The notes under the pieces are model-generated. The model was not told the origin of the DNA. It was given only the letters and a program-made list of their open reading frames with translations, and did no database searches. Positions 1-10,355 of a stretch of 64,000 bases of DNA are shown one piece after another. The position numbers and the translations under genes are program-made. The stretch is from Ovis canadensis (Eukaryota; Chordata; Mammalia; Artiodactyla; Bovidae), in assembly GCF_042477335.2 (NCBI RefSeq), contig NC_091256.1:45773001-45837000 (forward strand), read 5' to 3'. Each line of letters opens with the position of its first letter. Position 1 is the first letter of the stretch.

Positions 1-57
1 ATTACAGCCCATGGGGGTTACAAAAGAATTGGACACAACTTAGTGATTAAACAATAA
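1..57 (+). mobile_element. Bov-tA SINE 3' end, cut by window edge
   Basis: The first bases carry the typical 3' end of a ruminant tRNA-derived SINE: CCATGGGG, a CAAAAGAATTGGACA block, then an ACAATAACAACAAC tail. The 5' part lies outside the window. Confidence 0.8.
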
Positions 58-65
58 CAACAACA

Positions 66-250
66 TATCACTCTGGTAAGGGAAGGTTGATAATGAGGCC
101 AAAGGTATATGAGGTGGGGGGATAGGAGGGAGGTCCAAGCAGTGGAGAGGGGGCACAGAATATGTGTATACATGTGGCTGATACACTTCATTGTACAGCA
201 GAAACTAACACAACATTGTCAAGCAATTATACTCTAATTAAAAAAAATAA
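66..250 (+). mobile_element. L1 3' end fragment
   Basis: A G-rich tract (GGTGGGGGGATAGGAGGGAGG) followed by the TTGTACAGCAGAAACTAACA block, a CAATTATACTCTAATTA end and an A-rich tail matches the 3' UTR of artiodactyl L1 elements. It is a short 5'-truncated copy in sense orientation. Confidence 0.7.
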
Positions 251-467
251 TATCTAGTAAAGGCAATAGTAATAAATTGTATCAAGGAAAGAAAAACTGT
301 AAGCTAACAGTAAAGTTCATGCAATAAAATAAATTTCTTCAAATGGCTAAATTGCTCTGTTGCATTAGAAAAAAAATAGAAGGGATTAAAAGCTAGATTG
401 AGTAAGTTTCACTGAAGAAAAAAAGGTTTGTGAATCTCCTCTTTCTTTCACAGTGTTATGATCACTG

Positions 468-600
468 GAGAAGGGAATGGCAATCCACTCCAGTGTTCTT
501 GCCTGGAGAATTCCATGGACAGAGAAGCCTGTCAGGCTACAGTCTGTGGGGTCACAAAGAGTTGGACACAACTGCACAACTAATACACACACCCACAGTT
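468..600 (+). mobile_element. Bov-tA SINE, 5'-truncated
   Basis: Contains the body blocks GGCAATCCACTCCAGTGTTC, CTTGCCTGGAGAATTCCATG and GGGTCACAAAGAGTTGGACA in plus orientation, but lacks the tRNA-like head. Confidence 0.85.
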
Positions 601-711
601 CATGATCATAACTGCTTTTATGCTTATGGAAAACAGGACAGGAGAAGGATACTGATCAGGAGACCAAGAGGGTCAGGAAAGCTGGAATGAGGGTAGAGGA
701 AGTAATTTAGA

Positions 712-1220
712 AATTAGTTTTTTCTTTTATTTCCTTATTTACTGGGGTATAGTTGCTTCACAATGTTGTGTTAGTTTATGCTGCACAATGGAGTGGACCA
801 GCCACATGTACACATATATCCCCTCCCTGTTAAACCTTCCTCCTAACCCACATCCCATCCACTAGGTCACCAGAGGGCACTGAGCTGAGCTCCCTGGGCT
901 GTACAGCAGGTTCCCATTAGCTATCTCTTTTACACATGACAGTGTATATTTGTCAGTCTCGATCTCCCTATTCATCTCATCCCCACCCCGCTCCCTGTCT
1001 CCACACACCCATTCTCTATGTCTGCATCTCTATTCCTGCCCTGTGAATAGGTTCATCTGTACCATTTTTATAGGTTCCACATACATGTGTTATTAGACAA
1101 TGTTTGTTTTTCTCTTCCTGACTTACTTCACTGTGTATGACAGGCTCTAGTTCCATCTACATCTCTGCAAATGGCCCAACTTCATTCCTTTTTATGGTTG
1201 AGTAATATTCTATTGTATAT
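712..1220 (-). mobile_element. L1 3' end fragment (antisense)
   Basis: Read on the minus strand this runs from the ORF2 end (ACTCAACCATAAAAAGGAAT type) through the 3' UTR (pyrimidine/purine-rich tract, CAACATTGTGAAGCAACTAT) to the tail. On the plus strand it shows the familiar reversed blocks ACAATGTTGTGTTAGTTTAT and AGCAGGTTCCCATTAGCTAT. It is interrupted or terminated at about 1220 by an LTR. Confidence 0.8.
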
Positions 1221-1222
1221 AC

Positions 1223-1758
1223 TGGGAAAACAGTCCAGGGAGAAAGACAACAGGACACGAAAACCACAATCTAAACAGCAGAAGATCAGTGAACTTAATA
1301 TAGGGAAATGATATAACTGAGCAGGACCATATGGGGCCTTTCCAGGGAAGTCCATTCTCCCATAACTTCTGCTTTAGCTCCTCTCTGAAGTACCTAGATA
1401 ACAGTACCTGATGCACATTTCCTGAGTCACTTTTTAACAGATGTGAAAGCCCCAGACCTCCTTGAGCCTAAACACTGAATGTTAACCCCTGCAACACCAC
1501 CCTTTCCTTCACTATTAACCAATCAGAGAATTGTGCACTAGCTGATCATATACCCTGTGACCACCACCCACCCTCTCCACCTCACCTGGCCTTTTAAAAT
1601 GCTTTGGTGAAACTCTTCAGGGAGTTCATGGTTTTTTTGGACATGAGCCACCAGTCTCCTTGCATGGCCCTACAATAAACCTTCCTCTGCTCCAAACTGA
1701 CATTTTGGTTCGTTTAGCCTCACTGTATGTCAGGCACACCAACTTTCCTTTAGTGACA
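1223..1758 (+). mobile_element. Solitary endogenous-retrovirus-type LTR
   Basis: An LTR-like stretch with, in order, an AACCAATCAGAG box (CCAAT at 1519-1523), a TTTTAAAAT TATA-like box near 1592, AATAAA at 1674-1679 and a pyrimidine-rich U5 end, lying at the broken end of an L1 fragment. No gag, pol or env sequence is attached, so it is probably a solo LTR. The ends, starting TG at 1223 and ending CA at 1758, are estimates; the flanking four bases (ATAC and ATAA) match only partly. Confidence 0.6.
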
Positions 1759-2420
1759 ATAATAGAAAAGTAGAGAAACTGAGATTCAGACGCAAGAAGA
1801 ACATTCATTTGTTTCCAGGGAATTCAATTTGAATTATGGAATAAATGAGTTATAACAAATGATGTACAAATATTAATGAGAGTCAGCGATTGGGCTCAGA
1901 AGGGGCTCATTTCCATGACCTACCCTCATGGGTTTGTTGTGTTACTTTTCTCTGACCAAAATTTGATTCCAGCATCTAGGGAGACAAAGCTGACTCAGGT
2001 GAAGATATGCTTCAAATTTTTCTAAAGTTTCCAAGTGTTGATCCCTACCTCTCCAACACTTCCTGTATGTTTGCCAGTCAAGCCTGCATAAATAGTTCCT
2101 TATGAGGCAGAAGGAAAAGAAGGAATATCACATGATATGGAAATAATAGGATTAAGTATAATCTTGTTTCATGAAAATTTTAAGTGCTAGAGAGGGTGAG
2201 GGTCAGTAGGATCTCATATGCATTGCTTGCAGCGATTTCAAGTTGAGTTTTCACATCTCTGACAAATCAGCAATTCCTCTTCAAGGCATATACCCAAGGG
2301 AAACTCCTGGAGACATATGCCAGAATATCCAGAGCCACAGTTTTCATAACTGAAAATAAATAAAATTCTGGAAACAGTTTAAATAGCCATAACAGAGGTA
2401 AGGACAAATAAATTATGGTA

Positions 2421-2460
2421 TGCTGCTGCTGCTAAATTGCTTCAGTTGTGTCGATTCTGA
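2421..2460 (-). mobile_element. Bov-A2 SINE fragment
   Basis: A short GCTGCTGCTGCTAAATTGCT stretch plus CAGTTGTGTCGATTCTGA is the end of a Bov-A2 element in reverse orientation; about 40 bases remain. Confidence 0.65.
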
Positions 2461-2630
2461 AATTATGGTATAATTACATGATAAAATAGTATAATATGAA
2501 TATATGAGTAACACTATGAGTAAAAAAGTCCCAGATGACTTCAAACTGCCTGATACTCACATAATAAAGACAACTACAACTAAATCACATGTATGTGTAT
2601 ATACACAAGTTTTAGAAGTATGTTATTTAC

Positions 2631-2662
<32 letters not shown>
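2631..2662. repeat. (GT)n(AT)n microsatellite
   Basis: Alternating GT for about ten bases passes directly into alternating AT for about twenty. Confidence 0.95.
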
Positions 2663-2744
2663 GACCAGCGTATATCATGTACACATCATAAAACTTTTAC
2701 ATATATTTATGTAAGCAAGAGAAGCAAGATTTAGAGCAATGTAA

Positions 2745-3181
2745 TGGGTTTTTCCAGTGGTCATGTATGGATGTGAGAGTTGGACTGTGAAGAAAGCTGA
2801 GCGCCAAAGAATTGATGCTTTTGAACTGTGGTGTTGGAGAAGATTCTTGAGAGTCCCTTGGACTGCAAGGAGATCCAATCAGTCCATTCTGAAGGAGATC
2901 AGCTCTGGGATTTCTTTGGAAGGAATGATGGGAAAGCTGAAACTCCAGTACTTTGGCCACCTCATGCGAAGAGTTGACTCATTGGAAAAGACTCTGATGC
3001 TGGGAAGGATTGGGGGCAGAAGAAGGGGATGACAGAGGATGAGAGGGCTGGGTGGCATCACCGACTCGATGGACAGGAGTTTGGGTGAACTCCAGGAGTT
3101 GGTGATGGACAGGGAGGCCCGGCATGCTGCAATTCATGGGGTCGCAAAGAGTCGGACACGACTGAGTGACTGAACTGACTG
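2745..3181 (+). mobile_element. BovB LINE 3' end
   Basis: Starts in the C-terminal part of the BovB reverse-transcriptase ORF (translation contains YGCESWTVKKAE and [20 protein letters not shown]), then the 3' end with GGGTCGCAAAGAGTCGGACA and CTGAACTGACTGAA tail. A 5'-truncated RTE-type insertion. Confidence 0.9.
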
Positions 3182-3216
3182 AATGGGTGGAAGAGAAGCA
3201 CAGAGGTTATTGTAAG

Positions 3217-3441
3217 TCATTGCATGCTCAGTCACTTCAGTTGTGTCGGACTCTTTGCAACCCTATGGACTGTAGCTCACCAGCCTCCTCTGTCAATAGG
3301 ACTCTCCAGGCAAGAATACTGGAGTGGGTTGCCATGGCTTCCTCCAGGGGATCTTCCCAACCAAGGGATCAAACCCTCATCTCCTTTGGCTTCTGCATGG
3401 GCAGGCGGGTTCTTTACCACTAAGCCACCTGGGAAGCCCCA
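3217..3441 (-). mobile_element. Bov-tA SINE
   Basis: Near-complete ruminant SINE in reverse orientation, ending in the reversed tRNA-like head (TTACCACTAAGCCACCTGGG). Confidence 0.9.
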
Positions 3442-3593
3442 TTAGAAGTCACTGCACTGCATCAGTTCCAGTTGAGTGGTGAGTTCAAACATACTGCTGC
3501 TGTTTCTTATTATTAATAAGCACAAAAGAATAAACAACAATGCTTTCTCCAAGACCAGTCATAATAAGATGTCCAATTCTGTATTACTAAGGT

Positions 3594-3901
3594 TTGAATC
3601 CATCCTAAAGGAGATCAGTCCTGGGTATTCATTGCAAGGACTGATGCTAAAGCTGAAACTCCGATACTTTGGCCACCTCATGCGAAAAGTAGGAAAAGAC
3701 CCTGATGCTGGGAAAGATTGGGGGCAGGAGGAGAAGGGGACAACAGCGGATGAGATGGCTGAATGGCATCACCGACTTGATGGACAGGAGTTTGGGTAAA
3801 CTCCAGGAATTGGTGATGGACAGGGAGACCTGGCGTGCTGCCATTCGTGGGGTCACAAAGAGTCAGACACGACTGAGCAACTGAACTGAACTGAACTGAA
3901 G
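3594..3901 (+). mobile_element. BovB LINE 3' end
   Basis: Short BovB copy beginning at the TCCATCCTAAAGGAGATCAG block and ending in CTGAACTGAACTGAA. It lies about 400 bases from another same-strand BovB copy but aligns to an overlapping part of the element, so it is an independent insertion. Confidence 0.88.
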
Positions 3902-4049
3902 GTTTGAATAAAACTAAAAGGAAAAGTTATTTGTAGATATTATATAAATTCAGCTAGAAAGATTAGTAACATGGCTTATAAAGTACTTTTTATACTCACT
4001 CTAACTTTATTTCTCCTTCTCACTTCTACGTAAAATGCTCTTAATCAGG

Positions 4050-4213
4050 AATTGGACTGTAGCCCACCATGCTCCTCTGTCCATGGGACTCTCCAGGCAA
4101 ACATACTGGAGTGGGTTGCCATGACCTCCTCCAGGGGATCTTCCTGCCCCAGGGATTGAATCTGAGTCTTCTGTATTACGGGGAGATGCTTTACCATCTG
4201 AGCCACCAGAGAC
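4050..4213 (-). mobile_element. Bov-tA SINE, 3'-truncated
   Basis: Reverse-orientation SINE with TGGACTGTAGCCCACC, the CCAGGGGATCTTCC core and the reversed tRNA-like head ending in ATCTGAGCCACCAGAG. Confidence 0.88.
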
Positions 4214-4437
4214 TCTTTAGTTGTTACACAGGCAAAAATGCTAGGAAGACCCAAAGATATAAATGGAAAGGAAAATATGTGTATATCATGCTAAACCCAA
4301 CACATACTATTGGGTAAGGCCCAGCTGCTTCCTGTGATTCAATAAGGAGGGAGGCTGGTGAGAGGAGGGGAGAAACTATATGTGGTTAGACTCCTAGGAG
4401 CTATTAGTAGTTTTCATGCCAGTTCTTAGAGTAAAGC

Positions 4438-4760
4438 CTGAAAGTGAAAAGTCACTCAGTCTTGTGCAACTCTTTGCAACCCCGTGGACTATACAGTCCA
4501 TGGAATTTTCCAGGCCAGAATACTGGAGTGGGTAGCCTTTCCCTTCTCCAGGAGATCTTTCCAACACAAGGATCAAACCCAGATCTCCCGCATTTTGCCC
4601 GGATTCTTTACCAGTTGAGCCACAAGGAAAGCCCAAGAATACTGGAGAGGGAGGGTAGTCTATCCTTTCTCCAGCAAATCTTCCCAACCCAGGAATCAAA
4701 CCAGGGTCTCTTGAATTGCAGGCAGATTCTTTACCAACTGAACTATGAGGGAAACCCAGA
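4438..4760 (-). mobile_element. Dimeric Bov-tA SINE
   Basis: A full reverse-orientation SINE unit (4438-4634) is followed without spacer by a second partial unit with its own tRNA-like head (4635-4760). The junction joins the head of one unit to the AAGAATACTGGAG block of the other. The element at 13968-14265 has the same junction, so this is a dimeric subfamily rather than two chance insertions. Confidence 0.8.
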
Positions 4761-5248
4761 CAGAGGTAAGCCTGGACATAGACTATTATGAAAAATCTCC
4801 ATATTTGTTTTGCAGCATCAACAGTTCGCAGCAGTAAACAGTTTTGATTAAAAAAATAATCTGAAAAGTAAATGTTTTATTAACAACTGGCTTAGCTTGT
4901 TTGTGCTTCAGCAGACTCTGAGGTGATTCCTTGGTTATGTAATCATGGATTTACCCAACTTACTGCTCTTCCATTTCCCCACTTTGTCTCTTCTAACTTC
5001 CTTCTTTAAGGGTCATGTGCCTGGACCCCACTGTGGACCATTATAGTGATGCCTAACTCACTAATTTAAAAGATAATTTGAAAATTTCTTTTATATAAAT
5101 GTGGAGTTATGCTTCTCAGGCATTCAGCCAGTGTATATCATGTGAATATCATGCTGAGCAGTAGGATCTACTACCTTTCTGCTGATTCCCATGTGACCTC
5201 GGCAGCAAGGATTGTTCAAGTATCCATTGATCATGAGAAAACTAAGTT

Positions 5249-5327
5249 TATTGGATTAGCCCAAAATTTATTCAGGTTTTCTATAACATCAGGAAAACTC
5301 AAACAAACTTTTGGGCCAATCCAATAT
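5249..5327. mobile_element. Mariner-type hairpin MITE
   Basis: The sequence is close to a perfect hairpin about 79 bases long: the left arm TTGGATTAGCCCAAAA pairs with the right arm TTTTGGGCCAATCCAA, and both ends abut TA. It resembles the short palindromic nonautonomous mariner elements of ruminants. No transposase is present. Confidence 0.75.
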
Positions 5328-5420
5328 AAATGCTGACCTTGATAGGAAGAGACATCATGATTTTTAAAATGTCATACTTTCTATGCCTTTTAATATAGTA
5401 TGTTTGAAATTGATCTGATA

Positions 5421-5561
5421 ATGTATTGTTAAACATCAGTCAACTAATTTTGACCTCATGAAGCATATAAAACTCTCCCTAGTCACATAGATAGCTTGTT
5501 TCTGAGTCTGTCACCAAACAAGCTTTAGCAAAGCTTATTAATAACCTCCTACTCATGGAAC
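5421..5561. repeat. Tandem duplication, copy A
   Basis: About 140 bases (from TGTATTGTTAAACATCAG to CCTCCTACTCATGGAACT) recur imperfectly at 5697-5849. The blocks AATAACCTCCTACTCATGG and TTTCTGAGTCT are exact in both. The origin of the unit is not recognised. Confidence 0.85.
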
Positions 5562-5563
5562 TG

Positions 5564-5688
5564 ATGCTCCATCACTTCAGTCCTGTCCAACTCTTTGTGA
5601 CCCCATGGACTGTAGCCCACCAGGCTCCTCTGTCCATGGTTTCTCCAGGCAAGAATATTGGAGTGGGTTGTCATTTCCTACTCCAACT
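5564..5688 (-). mobile_element. Bov-tA SINE, partial, between two duplicate units
   Basis: Reverse-orientation SINE body (CAACTCTTTGTGACCCCATG through TTGGAGTGGGTTGTCATTTC) lacking the tRNA-like head. It sits exactly between copies A and B of a local duplication. Confidence 0.85.
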
Positions 5689-5696
5689 CATGAAAT

Positions 5697-5849
5697 TAAT
5701 GTAATGTTAAACATGTGTCAACTATTTGTGACCTACTGAAGCATGTAAAACTTTCCCTAAGAGTCATAAAGATTGTTTGTTTCTGAGTCTATCACCAAAC
5801 AGGCTTTAGTAAAGCCTGTTAATAACCTCCTACTCATGGAACTATAGCT
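5697..5849. repeat. Tandem duplication, copy B
   Basis: Second copy of the unit at 5421-5561, with several substitutions and small indels, for example AAGAGTCATAAAGATTG against a shorter form in copy A. Confidence 0.85.
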
Positions 5850-5982
5850 TGGTCTTTGAAGAATTCGGTCTTTGACCATAGCAATGTAATGAGAAGAACC
5901 AGATTGTTAATTGCACTTACTCTGAAATTAGCAAATAAGAATGTCTTCATACTTTGTAACTATTACATCTGCTAGAATTGAG

Positions 5983-6196
5983 AAAGTGAAAGTGTTAGTC
6001 TTTCAGTCATGCCCGGCTCTTTGCAACTCATGGACAGTAGCCCACCAGGCTCCTCTGATCACAGGACTCTCCAGGCAAGAATACTGGAGTGGGTTGCCAT
6101 TCCCTTCTCCAGGGGATCTTCCCAGCCCAGGGATCGAACCTGGGTCTCCTGCACTGCAGGCAGGTTCTTACCATTTGAGCCATCCGAGGGCTCTAG
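5983..6196 (-). mobile_element. Bov-tA SINE
   Basis: Full-length reverse-orientation SINE: GAAAGTGAAAGTGTTAGTC end, complete body and reversed tRNA-like head (TTACCATTTGAGCCATC). Confidence 0.9.
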
Positions 6197-6781
6197 AATT
6201 GTGAATGTTGTGTCAAATGTTTTATTATTTAGATCTTACTCTGAACTCTCTTACCTGTATCATCTGAATTTGGCCTCTAAGGTCAAGCAACAGTCGTGAT
6301 TTTCCTTCCTTTGTTGATGATAAGATGAATGTCCCACACACTTTTAAGTTGGGGCTCTTAAGAAAGTTTGTTCATGACTTTTTCTCTAGCCTAGATACTC
6401 CTCCAGAACACCATCTCTGACTACTGAACCTCTCTTCCTGGGTGTCTTCGTAGGAAGATTCCTAGGAATCTTCATTTCAGCATACCTCACATTCAACTTA
6501 TTCCCCTCCTCAATCTTCAGACCCTTCTCCTCCTCTGCATTCATTCTCTTAGTGAATGACGACTCTACCTGCTATTACCCAACGAGGGTAACTCGAAGAA
6601 TAGTTAATGCCCTCTCTACCTACAAATATATGTTTAACGAGGTAACAAGTCCTATTTATTTCACCTTTCAAATCTCTCTGAAAATAGATCTCCTTCCCAT
6701 ACCTTCCACTGTTCATATATGGGGCTCCCATTGCCTATCGCCTGAACTACTAGAAGTTTTCTAGTAATTCTTCCTCCCCGT

Positions 6782-7318
6782 CAGTTCAGTTCAGTTCTGT
6801 CGCTCAGTCGTGTCCGACTCTTTGTGACCCCATGAATTGCAGCACGCCAGGCCTCCCTGTCCATCACCAACTCCCGGAGTTCACTCAGACTCACATCCAT
6901 CGAGTCAGTGATGCCATCCAGCCATCTCATCCTCGGTCATCCCCTTCTTCTCCTGCCCCCAATCCCTCCCAGCATCAGAGTTTTTTCCAATGAGTCAACT
7001 CTTCGCATGAGATGGCCAAAGTACTGGAGTTTCAGCTTTAGCATCATTCCTTCCAAAGAAATCCCAGGGTTGATCTCCTTCAGAATAGACCGGTTGGATC
7101 TCCTTGCAGTCCAAGGGACTCTCAAGAGTCTTCTCCAACACCACAGTTCAAAAGCATCAATTCTTCGGCACTCAGCTTTCTTCACAGTCCAACTCTCACA
7201 TCCATACATGACCACTGGGAAAACCATGGGCTTGATTAGACAGACCTTTACTGGCAAAGTAATGTCTCTGCTTTTCAATATGCTATCTAGGTTGGTTGTA
7301 ACTTTTCTTCCAAGAACC
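6782..7318 (-). mobile_element. BovB LINE 3' end
   Basis: Reverse-orientation BovB beginning with the TTCAGTTCAGTTC tail and running into the ORF C-terminus. The minus-strand translation has [20 protein letters not shown] and [20 protein letters not shown]. The copy breaks off near 7318. Confidence 0.92.
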
Positions 7319-7319
7319 T

Positions 7320-7905
7320 ATTTAAGTCATACTTCCAGAAGAGCTGGCTATTGTCTAAAACAGAAATTGAATGATGCAGTTCCTTTCTTAAAATCCTTCA
7401 TTGGCTCCTTATAAATCTTTAAGAAAAAGTCTCAAGTTTTCAACATGGCATAAAAGATTCTTATATTTGATCCCAGCCTCTCAAGCTCATTTTTTTTTCT
7501 TATTCTCATGTACTATCTGTAAGAGGTAGACCAAAGTCACTGTATATTTCCTGAATATGCCTTGTACTTTTATACTTGTGTGCATTTGAATCTAATGTTC
7601 CCTTTGCCTGTGCTGTTTTCTCCTCCTTTAGCCTTCATTCAAGAATCATATCCTCTGTACAATTTCTCTCAGTATCTCTCCAACTCCAAAAGACGTGTTT
7701 TTTCTTCTTTAATTCCATGGATGTGTATATGTGTTTTAATATCTTTCCTAATTAGCTGAATTATTTATTTACATTCCTGACTGACTTTCCCACTAGGCTG
7801 TGAATGCCCAGGGATTCATGATATGTGTATGGCTTATATTTTGTCCATCTTTCTATTTCCAGTACAGACCTGATACTTAGTAAAAGACTCAACAGTTTGT
7901 AATAA
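7320..7905 (+). mobile_element. L2 LINE relic
   Basis: Degenerate L2-type 3' region: exhortation-free pyrimidine-rich coding remnant, then CACTAGGCTGTGAATGCCCA, TTGTCCATCTTTCTATTTCC, AGTACAGACCTGATACTTAG and a degraded end. Assigned by resemblance to the usual L2 tail (GCCTAGCACAGTGCCTGGCA type); old and diverged. Confidence 0.5.
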
Positions 7906-8345
7906 AAATTTAGAAAGTATTTGAAAGAAAATGTAATCTTCCACACCCTTACCACCAGGGAGAACCAGTAGTAACATTGCCTATGTATATAAAGCAAATG
8001 ATATTTCTTCTTAAAATGGTAGTAGGATATATATTTTATTATATAATTATCTTTTAAAAAGGAATAGTATACTGTGAATGTATTTCCAAGTCATAAGATA
8101 TTTTAAATCATAATACTTATGAATTGCTTTACATTTTGTTGTATGCAATGCCCTTATATTTGTACACTGGAGTTATTTTAAATTTTTAGGGTTATAAACA
8201 ATTGCATGGTACCCACTGAGTTCTTTGGGTAAAATCACAATAATGAAATGGTCCATCAAAGCACAGGTTTTAGTGACAGGGACAAACTCCCAGAAACTTC
8301 TGAGATCCATACTCTCTTTCTGCCTGCCCTATTGGTTCTTGGGCC

Positions 8346-8405
8346 TTAGTATCAGGAGGAATGAAGGAATTTATATTGTTTAGTATCAGGAGGAATTTAT
8401 ATTGC
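8346..8405. repeat. Short tandem duplication
   Basis: TTAGTATCAGGAGGAAT occurs twice, at 8346 and 8380, each followed by TTTATATTG. The first copy has an extra GAAGGAA-type insertion. Confidence 0.9.
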
Positions 8406-8940
8406 TTAATTATAAACAGGTAATGAGAAAGGAGTAGAAGAGAGTCTGAGATAAGTTGAGGAGAGGGTTTTGATGGCTTGGAGTGTGGCCGGAGTTAGTT
8501 GTATCTTCTTTGGTTTTGCTTTTGGAATAACTGCAAAGTACGTGGAAGAGGTTGAGAGTGAACGAGATTTTTAGAAGGTTTTGTTACAGGTTTTGTGCAT
8601 ACTCCAGATCTGGTGTATTTGAGAGTCTGTATTAGATTCTAATGCTTTTAACTCCCCTCAGATTAAAGGATAATCTTCCCTCTAAAGGCAAGGCATTGCT
8701 GAAGCTGACTTTCAGAGAGAGAGGGAGCATGTTGCTTTCTTCAATTCCTCCATATTTTTAAGACTATCAGCATATATTTTTTCCAAATTGTCTTCAAGAA
8801 AAAAGTGCCAACTAAGATTATCATCACCAGTGGAGGAGTGTTCTTTTCTCTTTGAGTTGACAGACATATGAATAGCTGAATGAAGAGATGTGTATGGACA
8901 GATGGACAAACAGAGTATTTTGGAACCAATAAAAAGGAAT

Positions 8941-9134
8941 GTGAACGTGAAGTCGCTCAGTCGTGTCCTACTCTTTGCGACCCCATGGACTGTAGCCTAC
9001 CAGGCTCCTCTGTCCATGGGATTTTCCAGGCAAGAGTACTGGAATGGATTGCCATTTCCTTCTCCAGGGAATCTTCCCAACCCAGGGATCGAGCCCAAGT
9101 CTCCCACATCTTTAACAGACGCTTTACTGTCTGC
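8941..9134 (-). mobile_element. Bov-tA SINE fused to U2 snRNA fragment
   Basis: Reverse-orientation SINE body (AAGTCGCTCAGTCGTGTCCT to CAGACGCTTTACTGTCTG). Where the reversed tRNA-like head should end with GAGCCACC, the sequence changes to a U2 snRNA 5'-end sequence, annotated next. Confidence 0.88.
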
Positions 9135-9160
9135 GATCTCAGCCAAAAGGCCAAGAAGCA
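9135..9160 (-). pseudogene. U2 snRNA 5'-end fragment
   Basis: On the minus strand this reads GCTTCTTGGCCTTTTGGCTG followed by AGATC. It matches the conserved 5' end of U2 snRNA with two mismatches in 25 positions (by eye, from memory of U2). The match covers the first stem region only, so this is a chimeric retroposed remnant, not a functional snRNA gene. Confidence 0.7.
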
Positions 9161-9747
9161 GAATGCTTTCTTGGTAGGCAGTTAACAAAACTGATCTGTC
9201 TAAAGTTATTGGTTCCATTTCAGATACTGTTCATTAGGCAGCAAATGAACTAAACTCTGAACAAGGACTTTTGTTTTATGTAGGTGAGAACAGGGTTTAT
9301 GAGGTACTTTATCTATCAGTGTAGCAAAAAATACTCAAAATGTTAGTCAGGCCTGTTAGAGAAATACAGATATGTGAGTGAGATAGCTGAAAGAAAACTT
9401 ATTTGGTGAGAGGAATTGGAACATGAGCAAAACTACAAAAGAAATTGACGAAAGCTAGTAGAGTGAGATGAAAACTTGTCTCTTACATATTGAGCAAATT
9501 CAAGATGACATCTGTGGTCACAAAGAAACTGACTTCACTTCTGTTTTTACAAGGTGCTAGAAATCAGGGCAGTAATACAGGTTTATCATACATTGGTTTT
9601 TGTGCCTGAGGAGTGGAAAACAAGAGTGAAGTGAATAGATATTTTAATATTAATGAAACAAAATAATAATAGTTATTAAGCTATTTGCATGGTTTGGCTC
9701 ATCAATATTTGCATAAAGTAAAAAGTATACACTTGAACCAACTATTA

Positions 9748-9950
9748 GTTCAGTTCAGTTCAGTTCAGTTGCTCAGTCGTGTCTGACTCTTTTCAACCCC
9801 ATGGATTGCATCATGGCAGGCCTCCCTGTCTATCACCGACTCCCAGAGTTGACTCAAACTCGTGTCCATTGAGTCGGTGATGCCATCCGACCATCTCATC
9901 TCCAACCATCATCCCCTTCTCTGGCCTTCAATCTTTCCCAGCATCAACTA
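9748..9950 (-). mobile_element. BovB LINE 3' end, short
   Basis: Starts with TTCAGTTCAGTTCAGTTCAG and covers about 200 bases of the BovB 3' end in reverse orientation, ending at CTTTCCCAGCATCAA. Confidence 0.9.
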
Positions 9951-9963
9951 TATAGAGAACTAT

Positions 9964-10355
9964 CAGTTCAGTTCAGTTCAGTCACTCATTCGTGTCCGAC
10001 TCTTTGCGACCCCATGAATCACGGCACGCTAGGCCTCCTTGTCCCATCAGCAACTCCTGGAGTTCACTCAGACTCATGTCCATCGAGTCAGTGATGCTAT
10101 CCAGCCATCTCATCCTCTGTTGTCCCTTTCTCCTCCTGCCCCCAATCCCTCCCAGCATCAGGGTCTTTTCCAATGAGTCAACTCTTCACATGAGGTGGCC
10201 AAAGTATTGAGAGTTTCAGCCTCAGCATCAGTCCTTCCAATGAACACCCAGGACTGATCTTCTTTTGGATGGACTGGTTGGATCTTCTTGCAGTCCAAGG
10301 GACTTGCAAGACTCTTCTCCAGCACCACAGTTCAAAAGCACCACAGTTCAAAACC
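9964..10355 (-). mobile_element. BovB LINE 3' end
   Basis: A second reverse-orientation BovB copy directly following the previous one and beginning again with a TTCAG tail, so the two are separate insertions. At its far end GCACCACAGTTCAAAA is tandemly duplicated (10322-10353). Confidence 0.9.

Noticed and set aside
9748..10355. Recurring TTCAG/CTGAA units that could suggest a spaced-repeat array
   Set aside because: They are the tails of separate BovB insertions; there is no regular repeat-spacer structure and no CRISPR in a mammalian genome.
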